Source of the DNA: Blastococcus colisei
Lineage (GTDB): Bacteria > Actinomycetota > Actinomycetes > Mycobacteriales > Geodermatophilaceae
NCBI RefSeq assembly: GCF_006717095.1
Contig: NZ_VFQE01000001.1
Coordinates: forward strand, 2,914,001-2,978,000
Direction: 5' to 3'
Length of the DNA stretch: 64,000 nucleotides
In this document: in pieces, positions 26,949 through 36,817 of the stretch
Layout of the letters: every line of letters begins with the position of its first letter
Position numbering within the stretch: the stretch's first letter is position 1
Translations under genes and position numbers: made by a program
Notes under the pieces: model-generated
Database searches by the model: none
What the model was told of the DNA's origin: nothing
Seen by the model: the letters and a program-made list of their open reading frames with translations, nothing else

Positions 26949-28054
26949 CAGGTCCGGCCACCGTGCTCGGCGACAACAGCCGCCAAGGCCGTGAGGAAAG
27001 CGTCGGTCTCCGTGGCGGTGCCGGCGGTGACGCGGAGCCAGCCGGGCAGGCCGACGTCGCGGACCAGGACGCCGCGGTCCAGCAGCGCCCGCCAGGCCGC
27101 CGGCGCGTCGGCGAAGTGCCCGAACAGCACGAAGTTGGCGTCGCTGGGCACGCTGGTGAGCCCCAAGGCGGGCAGCGCCTCGACGATCCGGTCGCGCTGG
27201 GCCTTCACCTCGTCGACGGTCGCCAGCAGCGCGTCGGTGTGCGCCAGGGCCATCCGGGCGGCGGCCTGGGTGAGCGAGCTCAGGTGGTAGGGCAGCCGCA
27301 CCAGCTGGAGCGCGTCGACGACCGCGGCATCGGCGGCCAGGTAACCCAGCCGCAGGCCCGCCATGCCGAACGCCTTGCTCATGGTGCGGCTGACGATCAG
27401 CCGGGGCCGGCCGGGCAGCAGGGTCAGCGCTGATCGCGTCCCGGCCCGCGCGAACTCCGTGTAGGCCTCGTCGACGACCAGCACGCCGGCGGTCGCCGAG
27501 TACAGCTGCTCGATCGTCTCCAGGGCGACGGCGGTGCCGGTCGGGTTGTTCGGGCTGGTCACGAAGACGACGTCCGGGCGCACCTCGCGGACCTGCGCAG
27601 CGGCCGCGGCGGCGTCGATCGTGAAGTCGCCGCGGCGGTGCCCGTCGACCCAGGCCGTGCCGGTGCCGGCGGAGATGATCGGGTGCATCGAGTAGGACGG
27701 CGTGAACCCCAGCGCCGTCCGGCCCCCGCCGCCGAACGCCTGCAGGATCTGCTGCAGCACCTCGTTGGAGCCGTTCGCGGCCCAGACCTGCTGCGGGGTC
27801 ACCGCCTCCCCGCTGGTGCGGGAGAGGTAGCCGGCCAGGTCGGTGCGCAGGGCGACGGCGTCCCGGTCGGGATAGCGGTTGAGCTCCAGGGCCGCGTGCC
27901 CGAGGGCGGCGCCGAGGTCGGCGAGCAGCTCGGCGGGCAGCGGGTGCGGGTTCTCGTTGGTGTTGAGCCGGTAGGCGGCCGGAACCTGCGGGGCACCGTA
28001 GGGCGAGCGGCCCCGCAGCTCCGGCCGCAGCGGGAGCTCGTCCGGGCCGGTCAT
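26948..28054 (-). CDS. hisC: Histidinol-phosphate aminotransferase
   Basis: A 368-aa PLP aminotransferase. Landmarks: [61 protein letters not shown], and the PLP lysine in [19 protein letters not shown], plus the C-terminal [19 protein letters not shown] at 28054 overlaps a mini-ORF stop (ATGA). Confidence 0.96.
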   Translation of the reverse strand: MTGPDELPLRPELRGRSPYGAPQVPAAYRLNTNENPHPLPAELLADLGAALGHAALELNRYPDRDAVALRTDLAGYLSRTSGEAVTPQQVWAANGSNEVLQQILQAFGGGGRTALGFTPSYSMHPIISAGTGTAWVDGHRRGDFTIDAAAAAAQVREVRPDVVFVTSPNNPTGTAVALETIEQLYSATAGVLVVDEAYTEFARAGTRSALTLLPGRPRLIVSRTMSKAFGMAGLRLGYLAADAAVVDALQLVRLPYHLSSLTQAAARMALAHTDALLATVDEVKAQRDRIVEALPALGLTSVPSDANFVLFGHFADAPAAWRALLDRGVLVRDVGLPGWLRVTAGTATETDAFLTALAAVVAEHGGRT

Positions 28055-28131
28055 GCACCGTCCTCGATGGCGCTCGTCAGGCGCATGCCCAGGGGTGCTG
28101 TGCCACTGCGTGACCTCGCGAGCTCGGTCAC
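28051..28131 (-). CDS. 26-codon coupling mini-ORF between hisD and hisC
   Basis: GTG at 28131 overlaps the hisD stop (GTGA, 28128-28131); TGA at 28051 overlaps the hisC ATG (ATGA). The peptide starts [10 protein letters not shown] and ends TSAIEDGA. It has the same length (26 aa) as the tandem mini-ORFs at 8963-9197 and matches them at about half of all positions, best at the two ends (GTGACCGAGC...GCGAGGTCACGCAG and ACGAGCGCC at DNA level). GAGGACGGTGC precedes the hisC start. Confidence 0.55.
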   Translation of the reverse strand: MTELARSRSGTAPLGMRLTSAIEDGA

Positions 28132-29432
28132 GAGGTCTGCCGGATCCTGACCGCGGCCGCGTGGGCCGGCAGGTCCTCGGCGCCGGCGAGTGCGTCGATG
28201 TGCCCGGCCACCCCGGCCAGGGCCGCCTCGTCGTACTCGACGACGTGGATGCCGCGCAGGAAGGACTGCACCGACAGGCCGCTGGAGAAGCGCGCGCAGC
28301 CGCCGGTCGGCAGCACGTGGTTGGACCCGGCGCAGTAGTCGCCCAGGGAGACCGGGGACCACGCCCCGACGAAGACCGCGCCGGCGTTGCGGACGCGCGC
28401 CGCCACCGCGCGCGCGTCCCGGGTCTGGATCTCCAGGTGCTCGGCGGCGTAGGCGTCGACGACGCGCAGACCGGCGTCGAGGTCGTCGACCAGGACGATG
28501 CCCGACTGGCTGCCGTCCAGCGCCGTGGTGATCCGGTCGGAGTGCTTGGTGGCGGCGACCTGGCCGGGCACCAGCTCGAGGACGGCCTCGGCGAGCTCCT
28601 CGCTCGGGGTGACCAGCACGGCGCCGGCGAGCGGGTCGTGCTCGGCCTGGCTGATCAGGTCCGCGGCCACGTGGGCGGGGTCGGCGGTGTCGTCGGCGAG
28701 GATCGCCACCTCGGTGGGACCGGCCTCGGAGTCGATGCCGATGAGCCCGCGCAGCAGCCGCTTGGCCGCCGTCACATAGACGTTGCCGGGGCCGGTGACC
28801 ATGTCGACCGGCTCGCAGGAGCCGGCGCCGTAGCCGAAGACGGCCACGGCCTGGGCGCCGCCGACGGCGTACACCTCGGTGATGCCGAGCAGGGCGCAGG
28901 CGGCGAGGACGCCGGGGTCGGGCAGCCCGCCGTGGTCGCGCTGCGGCGGTGAGGCGACGGCGATCGACTCCACGCCGGCGATCTGCGCCGGGACGACGTT
29001 CATCACGACGCTGGACAGCAGCGGGGCCAGCCCGCCCGGCACGTAGAGGCCGACACGCCGCACCGGAACCCACCGCTCGGTGACCGTTCCACCCGGGACG
29101 ACCTCGGTGGTCACGTCGGTGCGCCGCTGGTCGGCGTGCACCTTCCGGACCCGGGCGATCGCCTCCTCCAGCGCCGCCCGCAGGGTCGGGTCGGCCTCGG
29201 CGAGCGCCCGGTCGAGCGCGGCCCGCGGGACGGCGAAGTCCTCGGCGTCCACGCCGTCGAGCCGGGCGGTGATCTCGCGGACCGCCTGCGCGCCCCGGAT
29301 GCGCACGTCCTCGCAGAGCGGCCGGACCGTCGCCATCACGGAGTCGATGTCGGTGCCGGCACGCGGCAGCAGGCCGGCGAGGTCACGTCGTCCCGGCAGC
29401 GCGGATCCGCGCAGGTCGATGCGGGCGAGCAC
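28128..29432 (-). CDS. hisD: Histidinol dehydrogenase
   Basis: A 434-aa zinc enzyme doing the last two oxidations to histidine. GTG start with GGAGG six bases upstream. Landmarks: [49 protein letters not shown], the catalytic [14 protein letters not shown] (Glu-His) and [20 protein letters not shown] followed by [10 protein letters not shown]. First gene of the hisD-hisC-hisB run, so the promoter should lie in 29433-29512, shared with the divergent Lon-domain gene. Confidence 0.96.
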   Translation of the reverse strand: MLARIDLRGSALPGRRDLAGLLPRAGTDIDSVMATVRPLCEDVRIRGAQAVREITARLDGVDAEDFAVPRAALDRALAEADPTLRAALEEAIARVRKVHADQRRTDVTTEVVPGGTVTERWVPVRRVGLYVPGGLAPLLSSVVMNVVPAQIAGVESIAVASPPQRDHGGLPDPGVLAACALLGITEVYAVGGAQAVAVFGYGAGSCEPVDMVTGPGNVYVTAAKRLLRGLIGIDSEAGPTEVAILADDTADPAHVAADLISQAEHDPLAGAVLVTPSEELAEAVLELVPGQVAATKHSDRITTALDGSQSGIVLVDDLDAGLRVVDAYAAEHLEIQTRDARAVAARVRNAGAVFVGAWSPVSLGDYCAGSNHVLPTGGCARFSSGLSVQSFLRGIHVVEYDEAALAGVAGHIDALAGAEDLPAHAAAVRIRQTS

Positions 29433-29512
29433 GGGCCACCTCCAGCTGTGGAACGGGATTCCAGCGTAGCCAGCGGCGGCACGGGCATCCGCGCCGCCCG
29501 TACGGTGGGCCG

Positions 29513-30343
29513 ATGGGTGATTTCATCCCGCTGTTCCCGCTCGGGACGCCGCTGTTCCCCGGGATCGTGCTGCCGCTGCAGATCTTCGAGCCCCGGTACC
29601 GACGGCTCATGCGTGACCTGCTCACCCACCCCGAGGCCGGTGACCGGCGCTTCTTCGGTGTCGTCGCCATCCGTCAGGGCTGGGAGGTCGAGCGGGTCGC
29701 GCCGGCCGAGGCGCTGTACGACATCGGCTGCACCGCCCGGGTCCAGGCCGTCCGGCCGCAGGCCGACGGCGGTTTCCGGATCGTCACCGTCGGCGGGGAG
29801 CGCTTCCGCCTGCTGGACGTCGTGGTCGCCGACGATCCGCCCTACCTGCAGGCCGAGGTGGAGTGGCTGGGCGAGGAGGAGGCCGCCGAGGAGGCCGCGG
29901 GCGACACCGACGGGCTGCTGATCCCCGGTGCCGCCGAGGGCGCCCCGCCGTGCGACGACGGACTGGACGAGGTCGTCACCTCCGTGGCCCGCGGCTCCCT
30001 GGACGTGCTCACCCGGGGAGTCCGGGACCTGTTCACCCGCTACGTGGCCGAGGTGTCCGATCTCGGCAGCGGCGGCGGGGGCGGCGGCGGGCCGACGCTG
30101 GATGCGGAGACCGCCGTGCTGCTGGATGCGGTCAGCGACGATCCCGCCGCGCTGTCCTACCTGGTCGCCTCCGCGGCGCTGCTGACCACCGAGGACCGGC
30201 AGGCCCTGCTCGCGGAGTCGGCCACCCGGCGGCGCCTGGCATCGGAGTCCCGCATGCTGCGCCGCGAGCTGACGCTGCTGCAGGAGCTGGGTGCGGTGCC
30301 CGTGCCGCTCCAGCAGTTCGCCAGCCCGATGACGGTCAACTGA
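29513..30343 (+). CDS. Lon substrate-binding (LAN) domain protein
   Basis: A 276-aa protein with only the N-terminal domain of Lon, no ATPase or protease. Opening [20 protein letters not shown], then [14 protein letters not shown] and [12 protein letters not shown] are typical. It has an acidic insert (about 124-155), a glycine run at about 185 and a helical C-terminal region. These stand-alone proteins are common in actinobacteria and of unknown function. Divergent from hisD. Confidence 0.88.
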   Translation: MGDFIPLFPLGTPLFPGIVLPLQIFEPRYRRLMRDLLTHPEAGDRRFFGVVAIRQGWEVERVAPAEALYDIGCTARVQAVRPQADGGFRIVTVGGERFRLLDVVVADDPPYLQAEVEWLGEEEAAEEAAGDTDGLLIPGAAEGAPPCDDGLDEVVTSVARGSLDVLTRGVRDLFTRYVAEVSDLGSGGGGGGGPTLDAETAVLLDAVSDDPAALSYLVASAALLTTEDRQALLAESATRRRLASESRMLRRELTLLQELGAVPVPLQQFASPMTVN

Positions 30344-30532
30344 GACACGACCATCCCGTGGAGACGTGGACCCGCGGTACTACTCGATCTAGGCCCGCAG
30401 ACAGCGGTGCATCGGGCGTCAGCTCGAGCACGGAGGCCTCCTCGCCTACCACCGGGTGACCGGGCAGGGTCGCCGTAGGCGAAGCCGCGACGTCGCTCCT
30501 GCATAGCCGCCGTCGCCCTCGGCCCGGACCGC
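30344..30532. other. Gap between convergent Lon-domain and PucR genes
   Basis: No gene, repeat or strong terminator recognised in these 189 bases. One weak frame continuing from the PucR gene side shows no family motif. Confidence 0.5.
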
Positions 30533-31849
30533 TCACCGGCCGACCGGATCGGCCAGTACGGAGGCCTCCAGGAAGTGGCAGACGTTGAGCGCGACGGCGA
30601 GGTCCACCCGGTTCGAGCGAACCCCTCCACCGCACTGCTCGAGCGCTTTCGCGACGCGGTAGCGCACCGTGTTGCGGTGCAGGTTCATGAGGACCGCGGT
30701 GTCGGTGTAGCTCTCGCCGGTCAGGTAGAAGACACGCAGCGTCTCGCGCAGCGCGTGCATGTTCTCGTTGTTCACCGCGAGGCCACCGAGGACCTCCATC
30801 ACCCATGCACTCGTGGATTCCAGATCGTTGGCCAGCAGCGACGTGATCGCGACCCCGTCGTCACCGAAGCTGATGGCAGCTGCGGTCTCCCCGGACGTGA
30901 CGGCGACCCGCCGCGCAGCCTGGGCCTGCTCGTGCGTTCGACGGAATCCGGCGACCCCGGCGCCGGACAGTCCCAGGGACGCCCGGCACGTCCGGGCCTG
31001 GCCCACGATTCGCCGGATCTCCTCCAGGTTCATCCCTGTCGGCTTGGCGACGAAGGGCAACCACACCCAGGCGGTGGTGCGGTCCACGGCCGTGGTCAAC
31101 GGGGGGCCGGACGTTCCCACCGCGGCCGCCACCTTGGAGACGACCTGCGTCAGGATGCGCAATTCGTCCGGTGCCGGGTCGCCGTCGACCGACCAGATGA
31201 TCATGCCGACGTGGTGAGCATCGAGCCGGTACCGCGTCTCCTTCTCGAAGTCCCGGGGCGCGACGCTGCGCCTGCCCAGGACGTCATGGATGAGGGTGGC
31301 GCGCACGTTGCCCTGGGTGCTGATCCAGCGCTCCCGCTCCTTCTCGTACACCTCGAAGACGTACTGCGAGATCCAGTCGATGTAGCGCCCCACCACCGAG
31401 GACATGTGCTGCAGGACGGCGAACTTCTCCTCCGCCGAGCAGTCCAGCGACTGGACGTCGGGGAAGATCTGCTCGATGAAGTCGTCCTTGCCGACGTTGT
31501 AGGCGCGCACGAGCGAGTTGGCCGGGATGTCCCGCTGTGCCAGCCGCAGCGCGTACTCGACCGCCGCGGTCGTCGGCTGCAGCCGCTCGATCGGGATGTC
31601 GTTGATGAGGATGTGCGTGATCGTCTTGGTGTTGGCGTCGACGCTGGCCCGCAGCAACTCGATGAAGGCCCGGTCGACGTCCAGTGACTTGATCTCACGG
31701 GCGATCAGGTCGCTCATGTCGCGTGCGATCTGCGGCTGCCGGCGGTCCAGCCGCAGCGCGGCCTCGGCCACGAGGGCCTGCAGGCTCTGGGGCGGAGGGC
31801 CCACCCCCTCCCCCGCGCCGAACTGATCCTCCCGCGTCTGCACGCTCAC
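30533..31849 (-). CDS. PucR/CdaR-type transcriptional regulator
   Basis: A 438-aa regulator. GTG at 31849 (MSVQTREDQFGAGEG) overlaps the oxidoreductase stop (GTGA). The N-terminal helical half has ARDMSDLIAREIKSLDVDRA; a GGDEF-like CdaR middle lies at about 210-330; the C-terminal PucR helix-turn-helix is at about 380-410 (MNLHRNTVRYRVAKALEQ). Members of this family usually control the genes next to them in response to the pathway's substrate. As last gene of the operon it would control its own transcription; this is inferred. Confidence 0.88.
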   Translation of the reverse strand: MSVQTREDQFGAGEGVGPPPQSLQALVAEAALRLDRRQPQIARDMSDLIAREIKSLDVDRAFIELLRASVDANTKTITHILINDIPIERLQPTTAAVEYALRLAQRDIPANSLVRAYNVGKDDFIEQIFPDVQSLDCSAEEKFAVLQHMSSVVGRYIDWISQYVFEVYEKERERWISTQGNVRATLIHDVLGRRSVAPRDFEKETRYRLDAHHVGMIIWSVDGDPAPDELRILTQVVSKVAAAVGTSGPPLTTAVDRTTAWVWLPFVAKPTGMNLEEIRRIVGQARTCRASLGLSGAGVAGFRRTHEQAQAARRVAVTSGETAAAISFGDDGVAITSLLANDLESTSAWVMEVLGGLAVNNENMHALRETLRVFYLTGESYTDTAVLMNLHRNTVRYRVAKALEQCGGGVRSNRVDLAVALNVCHFLEASVLADPVGR

Positions 31850-33261
31850 CTCGCCAGTCGGCCGAGAGCGGATCGGGCAGCGTTGTAACCACACATCCCG
31901 TGGGCACCGGCACCGGGCGGGGTGGCCGCCGAGCACAGGTACACGCCCTCGACGCCGAGTGCGTAGGGATCCAGCGCGATGCGCGGCCGGAACACCAGTT
32001 GCAACGGGTCGTTGGCGCCGGTGACGACGTCCCCGCCGACGTAGTTCCTGTTGTGCGCCTCCAGGCCGGCCGTCGAGGTGACGTGCCGGGCCAGCACCCG
32101 GTCACCGAAACCGGGAGCAAACCGTTCGATCTGCGCCTCGATCGCCGCGGTCGCGTCACCGGTGTATCCGGCCGGCACGTGTGCGTAGGTGTAGAGGGGA
32201 TGGACGTCGTCCCGCGACCGGGTCGGATCCGCGACGTACTGCTGCCCGACGAGCACGAACGGCCGTTCCGGCATGCGCCCCCGGACGACGTCCTTCTCGG
32301 TGGCGGCGATCTCCTCGAAGGTGCCACCCACGTGCACGGTGCCGGCCCGCCGTGAGTCCTCGTGAGTCCAGGGGACGCCGCCCTGCACGGCGAACTCCAC
32401 CTTGAACGAGCCCGGCCCATGGCGGTAGCGCGTCAGCGCCCGTGCGATCCGCCGCGGCATCCGGTCCCCGACGATGCGGGCCGCCGCCGCGGGGGCGACG
32501 TCGAGCATCACGATGTCCGGGTCGCCGAGCTCGTCGAGGGAGCCGACCGTCACGCCTGTCTCCACCTTGGCACCGTGCTCGGCGAGCAGGGCGGAGACCA
32601 CCCGGCCGATGGCCGCCGACCCGCCCTCGGCCACGGGCCAGCCGTACCGGTGCGCCGCCGTGCCCAGCGCCACGCCGATCGCCGAGGACGCCGGGGAGCC
32701 GAACGGCCGGAACGCATGGGCCGCGACGCCGGCGAACAGCGCCCGCGCCTCCGTCCCCGACCACCGGCGTGCCAGCACCGCCGCCGGCAGCAGGGAGTAG
32801 GCCCCGAAGCCGGCGAGCTTCACCGGATGCCGCGGCACGTGCAGCATCGGCCGCAGGAAGTCCTCGGCGATGTCGTCGAAGCGCCGCGTGAGCGGGCCGA
32901 ACAGGCTGCGCCAGCGTCGTCCGTCCGGTCCCAGGCGCGCGGCGGTCTCATCCACCGAGCGCCAGACGGCTGCACCACCGCCGCCGTCCAGGGGGTGGGA
33001 CCACTCGATGTCCGACCACCGCCAGGTCAGCCCGTGCGCTTCCAGGTCGAACGCCCGGGAGAACGGAGTGTCCACGGCCAGCGGGTGGAAACCGGAGCAC
33101 TCGTCGTGGATCAGCCCGGGCAGGGTCAGGGCGCTGCTCCGGGTTCCTCCCCCGATGGTGTCGGCGGCCTCCACGACCGTCACCTGGACACCCGAGGCGG
33201 CAAGAGTGAGGGCGGCAGCGAGCCCGTTGGGCCCGCTGCCGACCACGACGGCGTCGGTCAT
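31846..33261 (-). CDS. CrtI/phytoene-desaturase-like FAD oxidoreductase
   Basis: A 471-aa flavoprotein. The FAD motif is at the start (DAVVVGSGPNGLAAALTLA, VEAADTIGGGTRS), with HDECSGFHPLAV after it and the closing FAD motif GVEGVYLCSAATPPGAGAHG. The family takes hydrogens from isoprenoids, lipids or similar hydrophobic substrates. Its ATG overlaps the DUF3556 stop (ATGA) and its stop overlaps the regulator (GTGA), so all three are tightly coupled. Substrate unknown. Confidence 0.87.
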   Translation of the reverse strand: MTDAVVVGSGPNGLAAALTLAASGVQVTVVEAADTIGGGTRSSALTLPGLIHDECSGFHPLAVDTPFSRAFDLEAHGLTWRWSDIEWSHPLDGGGGAAVWRSVDETAARLGPDGRRWRSLFGPLTRRFDDIAEDFLRPMLHVPRHPVKLAGFGAYSLLPAAVLARRWSGTEARALFAGVAAHAFRPFGSPASSAIGVALGTAAHRYGWPVAEGGSAAIGRVVSALLAEHGAKVETGVTVGSLDELGDPDIVMLDVAPAAAARIVGDRMPRRIARALTRYRHGPGSFKVEFAVQGGVPWTHEDSRRAGTVHVGGTFEEIAATEKDVVRGRMPERPFVLVGQQYVADPTRSRDDVHPLYTYAHVPAGYTGDATAAIEAQIERFAPGFGDRVLARHVTSTAGLEAHNRNYVGGDVVTGANDPLQLVFRPRIALDPYALGVEGVYLCSAATPPGAGAHGMCGYNAARSALGRLAR

Positions 33262-35066
33262 GCACTCACACTGGCACGGACCACCGGGTGGGGGTGCTCC
33301 CCGGCCGGCGTGTAACCGGGACTGCGCCACGTGACGGTGTGCGGGATGGGCCCGTTGGGCAGCCAAGGCTGCTCCGCCACCGCGTCGGCCACCTTCCAGT
33401 AGCCCCGTTCCACGACACCGAGTGCCGCGTCGATGACCTTGTACTCCTGCGTCGACCGGTGGATGGGCTGCGACTCGACCCACACGACGATGCACTCGCC
33501 GGGCTCGAACGCGCAGCGCTTCTGCACGGCCGTGATCGTCTGCTCGTTGTGCAGGTGCGCGTCACCGAACTGCCAGCCGACCAGCGTGGTGCAGACGAAC
33601 TCGCCCTCACGGATGCGGTAGTTCTCCAGCCGGTCGAGGTGGCGCATCATCAGCGACATCAGGCCGCGCCCCTGGCTGTGCATGGTCCGCCAGGCCATCG
33701 CCTTCTGCATGAAGATCTCCGCGATCTCCTTGCCGAAGGCCCCGGCGAGCTGGTCGACCTGGTTGGCGTTGTACTTCACCAGGTGCTTGTTGAGCTTGTC
33801 CTCCGCCTCGTCACCCCGGAAGGCCCAGGTGGCCGACGCCCAGTTTCCCGCGTACTGCCGCATCGACGGCAGGAACGAGACCAGGTCGGGCCGCAGGTTG
33901 CCCAGGATCGGGAAGGCGACGAAGACGGCGAGGATGGCGGCGAGCAGCCACGGCGAGCTGATGTCGCCGACGCCGTAGCCCTCGGAGGCGGGGAAGCCGC
34001 CGAAGAGCCAGACGGGGGCGAACATGAAGAAGACGTTCCACTCGAGCGGCACCGCGAGCGGGAAGGTCGAGGTGATGAAGATGTGGAAGACGATCATGCC
34101 CACGATCGCCAGCCAGGTGATCGTCGAGTTGGTCGAGAACAGCAGCACCAGCGGGAGCACGAGCTCGACGACGGTGCCACCGATGTGGGCGAAGGCCCAC
34201 GCCACCTTCGACGGCCGCAGGTCGTTCGGGTAGTCCCGGTAGAGCGCCCGCTTGAACTTCAGCGACGTCAGCCAGGGGGTGTTGCTCATCATCGGCGGGA
34301 CGACGTTGGTGAAGTGGTGGCCGAACTTCGAGATGCCGGCGCCCATCCAGATCGTGACCAGGGCGATCTTGGCGGCGAGGACCATGTCGACGTGGTTGCT
34401 CAGGATGCCGAAGAAGAAGAGCGCGGCGACGTACTGCTCGGAGCGCGCCGCCAGGAAGACGACCCGATCACGCAGACCCATGACGATGATCAGCGCCACG
34501 TAGGTCAGCAGCCCCCACTGCGGCAGCAGCCCCGCGTCGCTCCCCGGCAGGGCCGACGACTCGAATCCCGGGGTGAGCAGCAGGAAGGCCAGCGTGGCCA
34601 GGATGCTGCAGTAGAGGACGACGTCGAAGGTGGTGCGGTGGTCGCCCTTGGTGAACGGCACCTTGCCCGGCCACGGAGGCAGCCGCAGCGTGTTGCGCCG
34701 CGTCCAGTACAGGAAGCCGCCGATGAACGGCTTGAACTTGAACGCCAGTGGACCGGACGACGAGGCCCACCCGGTGATCTCGAAGAGCACCGTCCAGATG
34801 ATCAGCTTCTGGTAGACGATCAGCTCGCCCCACCAGGCAGCGAAGTCGCCGATGCCTCCGAGGCCGGGCGTCGTGAGGGCGACCACGGCGACGCCGCCGA
34901 CGACGTAGAAGACCAGCTTGTAGAGGTAGAGCATGTGGTTGGTCTTCGGGCCGCCGAAGCCGTACTCGCACCAGTGGGTGGCGAGCATCCGCATCCGTTC
35001 CATGAACGGCATCGACTCGAACTGGGCCGGGTCCACCGGCGGCATGTCTGCGGTCTTGAAACCCAT
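33258..35066 (-). CDS. DUF3556 multi-pass membrane protein
   Basis: A 602-aa protein resembling the actinobacterial DUF3556 group. Opening MGFKTADMPPVDPAQFESMP and FMERMRMLATHWCEYGFGGP. About eight membrane helices in residues 45-400, with His-rich loops (ISKFGHHFTNVVPPMM, FEIT, HIFITSTFP), then a soluble C-terminal domain (RDTYRIREGEF-like stretch, CTTLVGWQFGDAHLHNEQ). His pairs within the membrane region suggest a lipid-modifying enzyme, which is inference. Placed between an acyl-CoA ligase and an oxidoreductase. Confidence 0.82.
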   Translation of the reverse strand: MGFKTADMPPVDPAQFESMPFMERMRMLATHWCEYGFGGPKTNHMLYLYKLVFYVVGGVAVVALTTPGLGGIGDFAAWWGELIVYQKLIIWTVLFEITGWASSSGPLAFKFKPFIGGFLYWTRRNTLRLPPWPGKVPFTKGDHRTTFDVVLYCSILATLAFLLLTPGFESSALPGSDAGLLPQWGLLTYVALIIVMGLRDRVVFLAARSEQYVAALFFFGILSNHVDMVLAAKIALVTIWMGAGISKFGHHFTNVVPPMMSNTPWLTSLKFKRALYRDYPNDLRPSKVAWAFAHIGGTVVELVLPLVLLFSTNSTITWLAIVGMIVFHIFITSTFPLAVPLEWNVFFMFAPVWLFGGFPASEGYGVGDISSPWLLAAILAVFVAFPILGNLRPDLVSFLPSMRQYAGNWASATWAFRGDEAEDKLNKHLVKYNANQVDQLAGAFGKEIAEIFMQKAMAWRTMHSQGRGLMSLMMRHLDRLENYRIREGEFVCTTLVGWQFGDAHLHNEQTITAVQKRCAFEPGECIVVWVESQPIHRSTQEYKVIDAALGVVERGYWKVADAVAEQPWLPNGPIPHTVTWRSPGYTPAGEHPHPVVRASVSA

Positions 35067-35142
35067 GGTGTCTCCTCGTGCGGGCAGGGGCGTCCGGCAC
35101 GAGGGGTGCTCGTGCAGTGGACGGGGCGGAGTGGAGGTGCGG

Positions 35143-36609
35143 TCAGGCCGTCTGCGGTTGCAGCGAACGACGGAGTGCCGGCTTGTCGATCTTGCCGACG
35201 GGGTTCTTCGGTAGCGCGCTGACGACGTCCACGGTCTCGGGGACCTTCACCCTCGTGAGGTGACGCCGGCAGTGATCGAGGAGGTCGTCCTCGGTGAGCG
35301 CGGAGCCGGGGTAGAGGCTGACGTAGGCGATCGGGGCCTCGCCGAGGACCGCGTCCGGTCGCCCGACGACGGCGGCTTCCAGCACCTCGGGCAGGCCGTG
35401 GAGCACCGCCTCGATCTCCTTCGGATAGATGTTCTCGCCGCCGCGGATGATCATGTCCTTCACCCGGTCGACGAGGGTGAGGTATCCGTCCTCGTCGAGG
35501 CGACCGACGTCCCCGGTGTGCAGCCACCCGCCGACGACGGTGGCCGCGGTCGCCTCCGGCAGGTTCAGGTAGCCCCGCATGACCGTGGGTCCGGAGATCA
35601 CGACCTCGCCCGGCTCTCCCGTCGGCGCGAGGGACCCGTCCTCGGCCCGGATGGCGATGCGCTGCCCCGGCAGGGCGGGCCCCACCGTGCCGAGCTTGCG
35701 GATGCCGTCGACGGGGTTGCATGCCGACGCGCAGGTGCCCTCGGTCAGGCCGTAGCCCTCCACCATCGTGAACCCGAACCGCTGCTCGCAGCGGTCGAGC
35801 AGCTCGGCCGACACCGGGGCGGCGCCGCAGACCACGAATCGCAGCGACGAGGTGTCGGGTCGGACGTCGTCGGGCAGCGAGGCCAGCAGCGCGTAGATCG
35901 TCGGCACCGCGGAGAAGTACGTCGGACGCAACCGCTCGATCTGGTCGAAGAACCGGCTGGCGGAGAAGCTGCCGACGATGCTCAGCTGTCCACCCGACCG
36001 GAAGCTCGCCAGCGCACTGACCATGATCGCGTTGACGTGGAACAGGGGCAGTACCAGCAGGCAGTGGTCCTGCTCGGTCAGGGAGAAGTGGTCCGCCATG
36101 ATGCTCGACATCGCCTCGGCGTTGCCGTGGTCGAGCATCACGCCCTTGGGCCGTCCGGTGGACCCGCTGGTGTAGATCAGCAGCGCCAGGTCGTCAGGCC
36201 GCAGGGCGACCGGCCGGAGCGGTGCGCCTCCGGCGGCGACCCGCATGTCCCGCACATGGACTGCCGGCCGTCCACCGGTGGGCGCCTCCGGCCCCAGGTT
36301 CACCACGACGAGGGCCCCGGAGTCCGCGATCTGGTGCTCGGCCTCGCTCCGGGTGAACACAGGGTTGACCGGGGTGGCCGCGCCGCCGAGCCGCCACGCG
36401 GCGAACAGCGCTACGAGCAGCTCGACCCGGTTGGGGAGCATGACGGCGAGCACGTCGCCACGACCGAACCCAAGGTCAGCCAGCTGGCCGGCGAACGCCG
36501 CGATCCGGGCATCGAACTCGGCGTAGTTCAGCTCCACGCTGTCGTCCCGGACGCATGGCTTGCCCGCAGAGGAACGGAGCCGCTCCCAGGGCAGGTAACC
36601 GAAGCTCAT
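35143..36609 (-). CDS. Acyl-CoA synthetase (AMP-forming ligase)
   Basis: A 488-aa adenylate-forming enzyme. ATG at 36609 after GAAGGAG. ATP loop LLIYTSGSTGRPKGVML; substrate region LPLFHVNAIMVSAL; A5 motif MVEGYGLTEGT; GWLHTGDVGRLDEDGYL; hinge VDRVKDMIIRGGENIYPKE; and the catalytic Lys in PKNPVGKIDKPALR. Activates a carboxylic acid to its CoA ester; chain length cannot be told from sequence. First gene of the four-gene operon, with a 76-bp gap to the next gene. Confidence 0.92.
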   Translation of the reverse strand: MSFGYLPWERLRSSAGKPCVRDDSVELNYAEFDARIAAFAGQLADLGFGRGDVLAVMLPNRVELLVALFAAWRLGGAATPVNPVFTRSEAEHQIADSGALVVVNLGPEAPTGGRPAVHVRDMRVAAGGAPLRPVALRPDDLALLIYTSGSTGRPKGVMLDHGNAEAMSSIMADHFSLTEQDHCLLVLPLFHVNAIMVSALASFRSGGQLSIVGSFSASRFFDQIERLRPTYFSAVPTIYALLASLPDDVRPDTSSLRFVVCGAAPVSAELLDRCEQRFGFTMVEGYGLTEGTCASACNPVDGIRKLGTVGPALPGQRIAIRAEDGSLAPTGEPGEVVISGPTVMRGYLNLPEATAATVVGGWLHTGDVGRLDEDGYLTLVDRVKDMIIRGGENIYPKEIEAVLHGLPEVLEAAVVGRPDAVLGEAPIAYVSLYPGSALTEDDLLDHCRRHLTRVKVPETVDVVSALPKNPVGKIDKPALRRSLQPQTA

Positions 36610-36711
36610 GCGCCGCCGACTCCTTCGGTGCTCGTGCACTGTGACCCGCACCACCGGGCCCTGTGATGCACGACACTAGGGAGGCGGGTGCGGTCGGCCC
36701 ACGTCCGTCAG

Positions 36712-36726
36712 ACACCAACTTGGTGT
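36712..36726. promoter_or_regulatory. 15-bp perfect palindrome upstream of the acyl-CoA ligase operon
   Basis: ACACCAA-C-TTGGTGT is perfectly symmetric and lies about 100 bp upstream of the ligase ATG, in the 208-bp gap 36610-36817. Good candidate operator for the PucR-type regulator of this operon; no partner site was found. Rest of the gap shows nothing else clear. Confidence 0.5.
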
Positions 36727-36817
36727 GCGGACTTGTGCGCCGTGCACATCTGAGCCGGTGACCGGTCGCTCCACACCGGTACCGACGTACCGGCGACCCG
36801 AGCGTCCGGCGGTCGGG

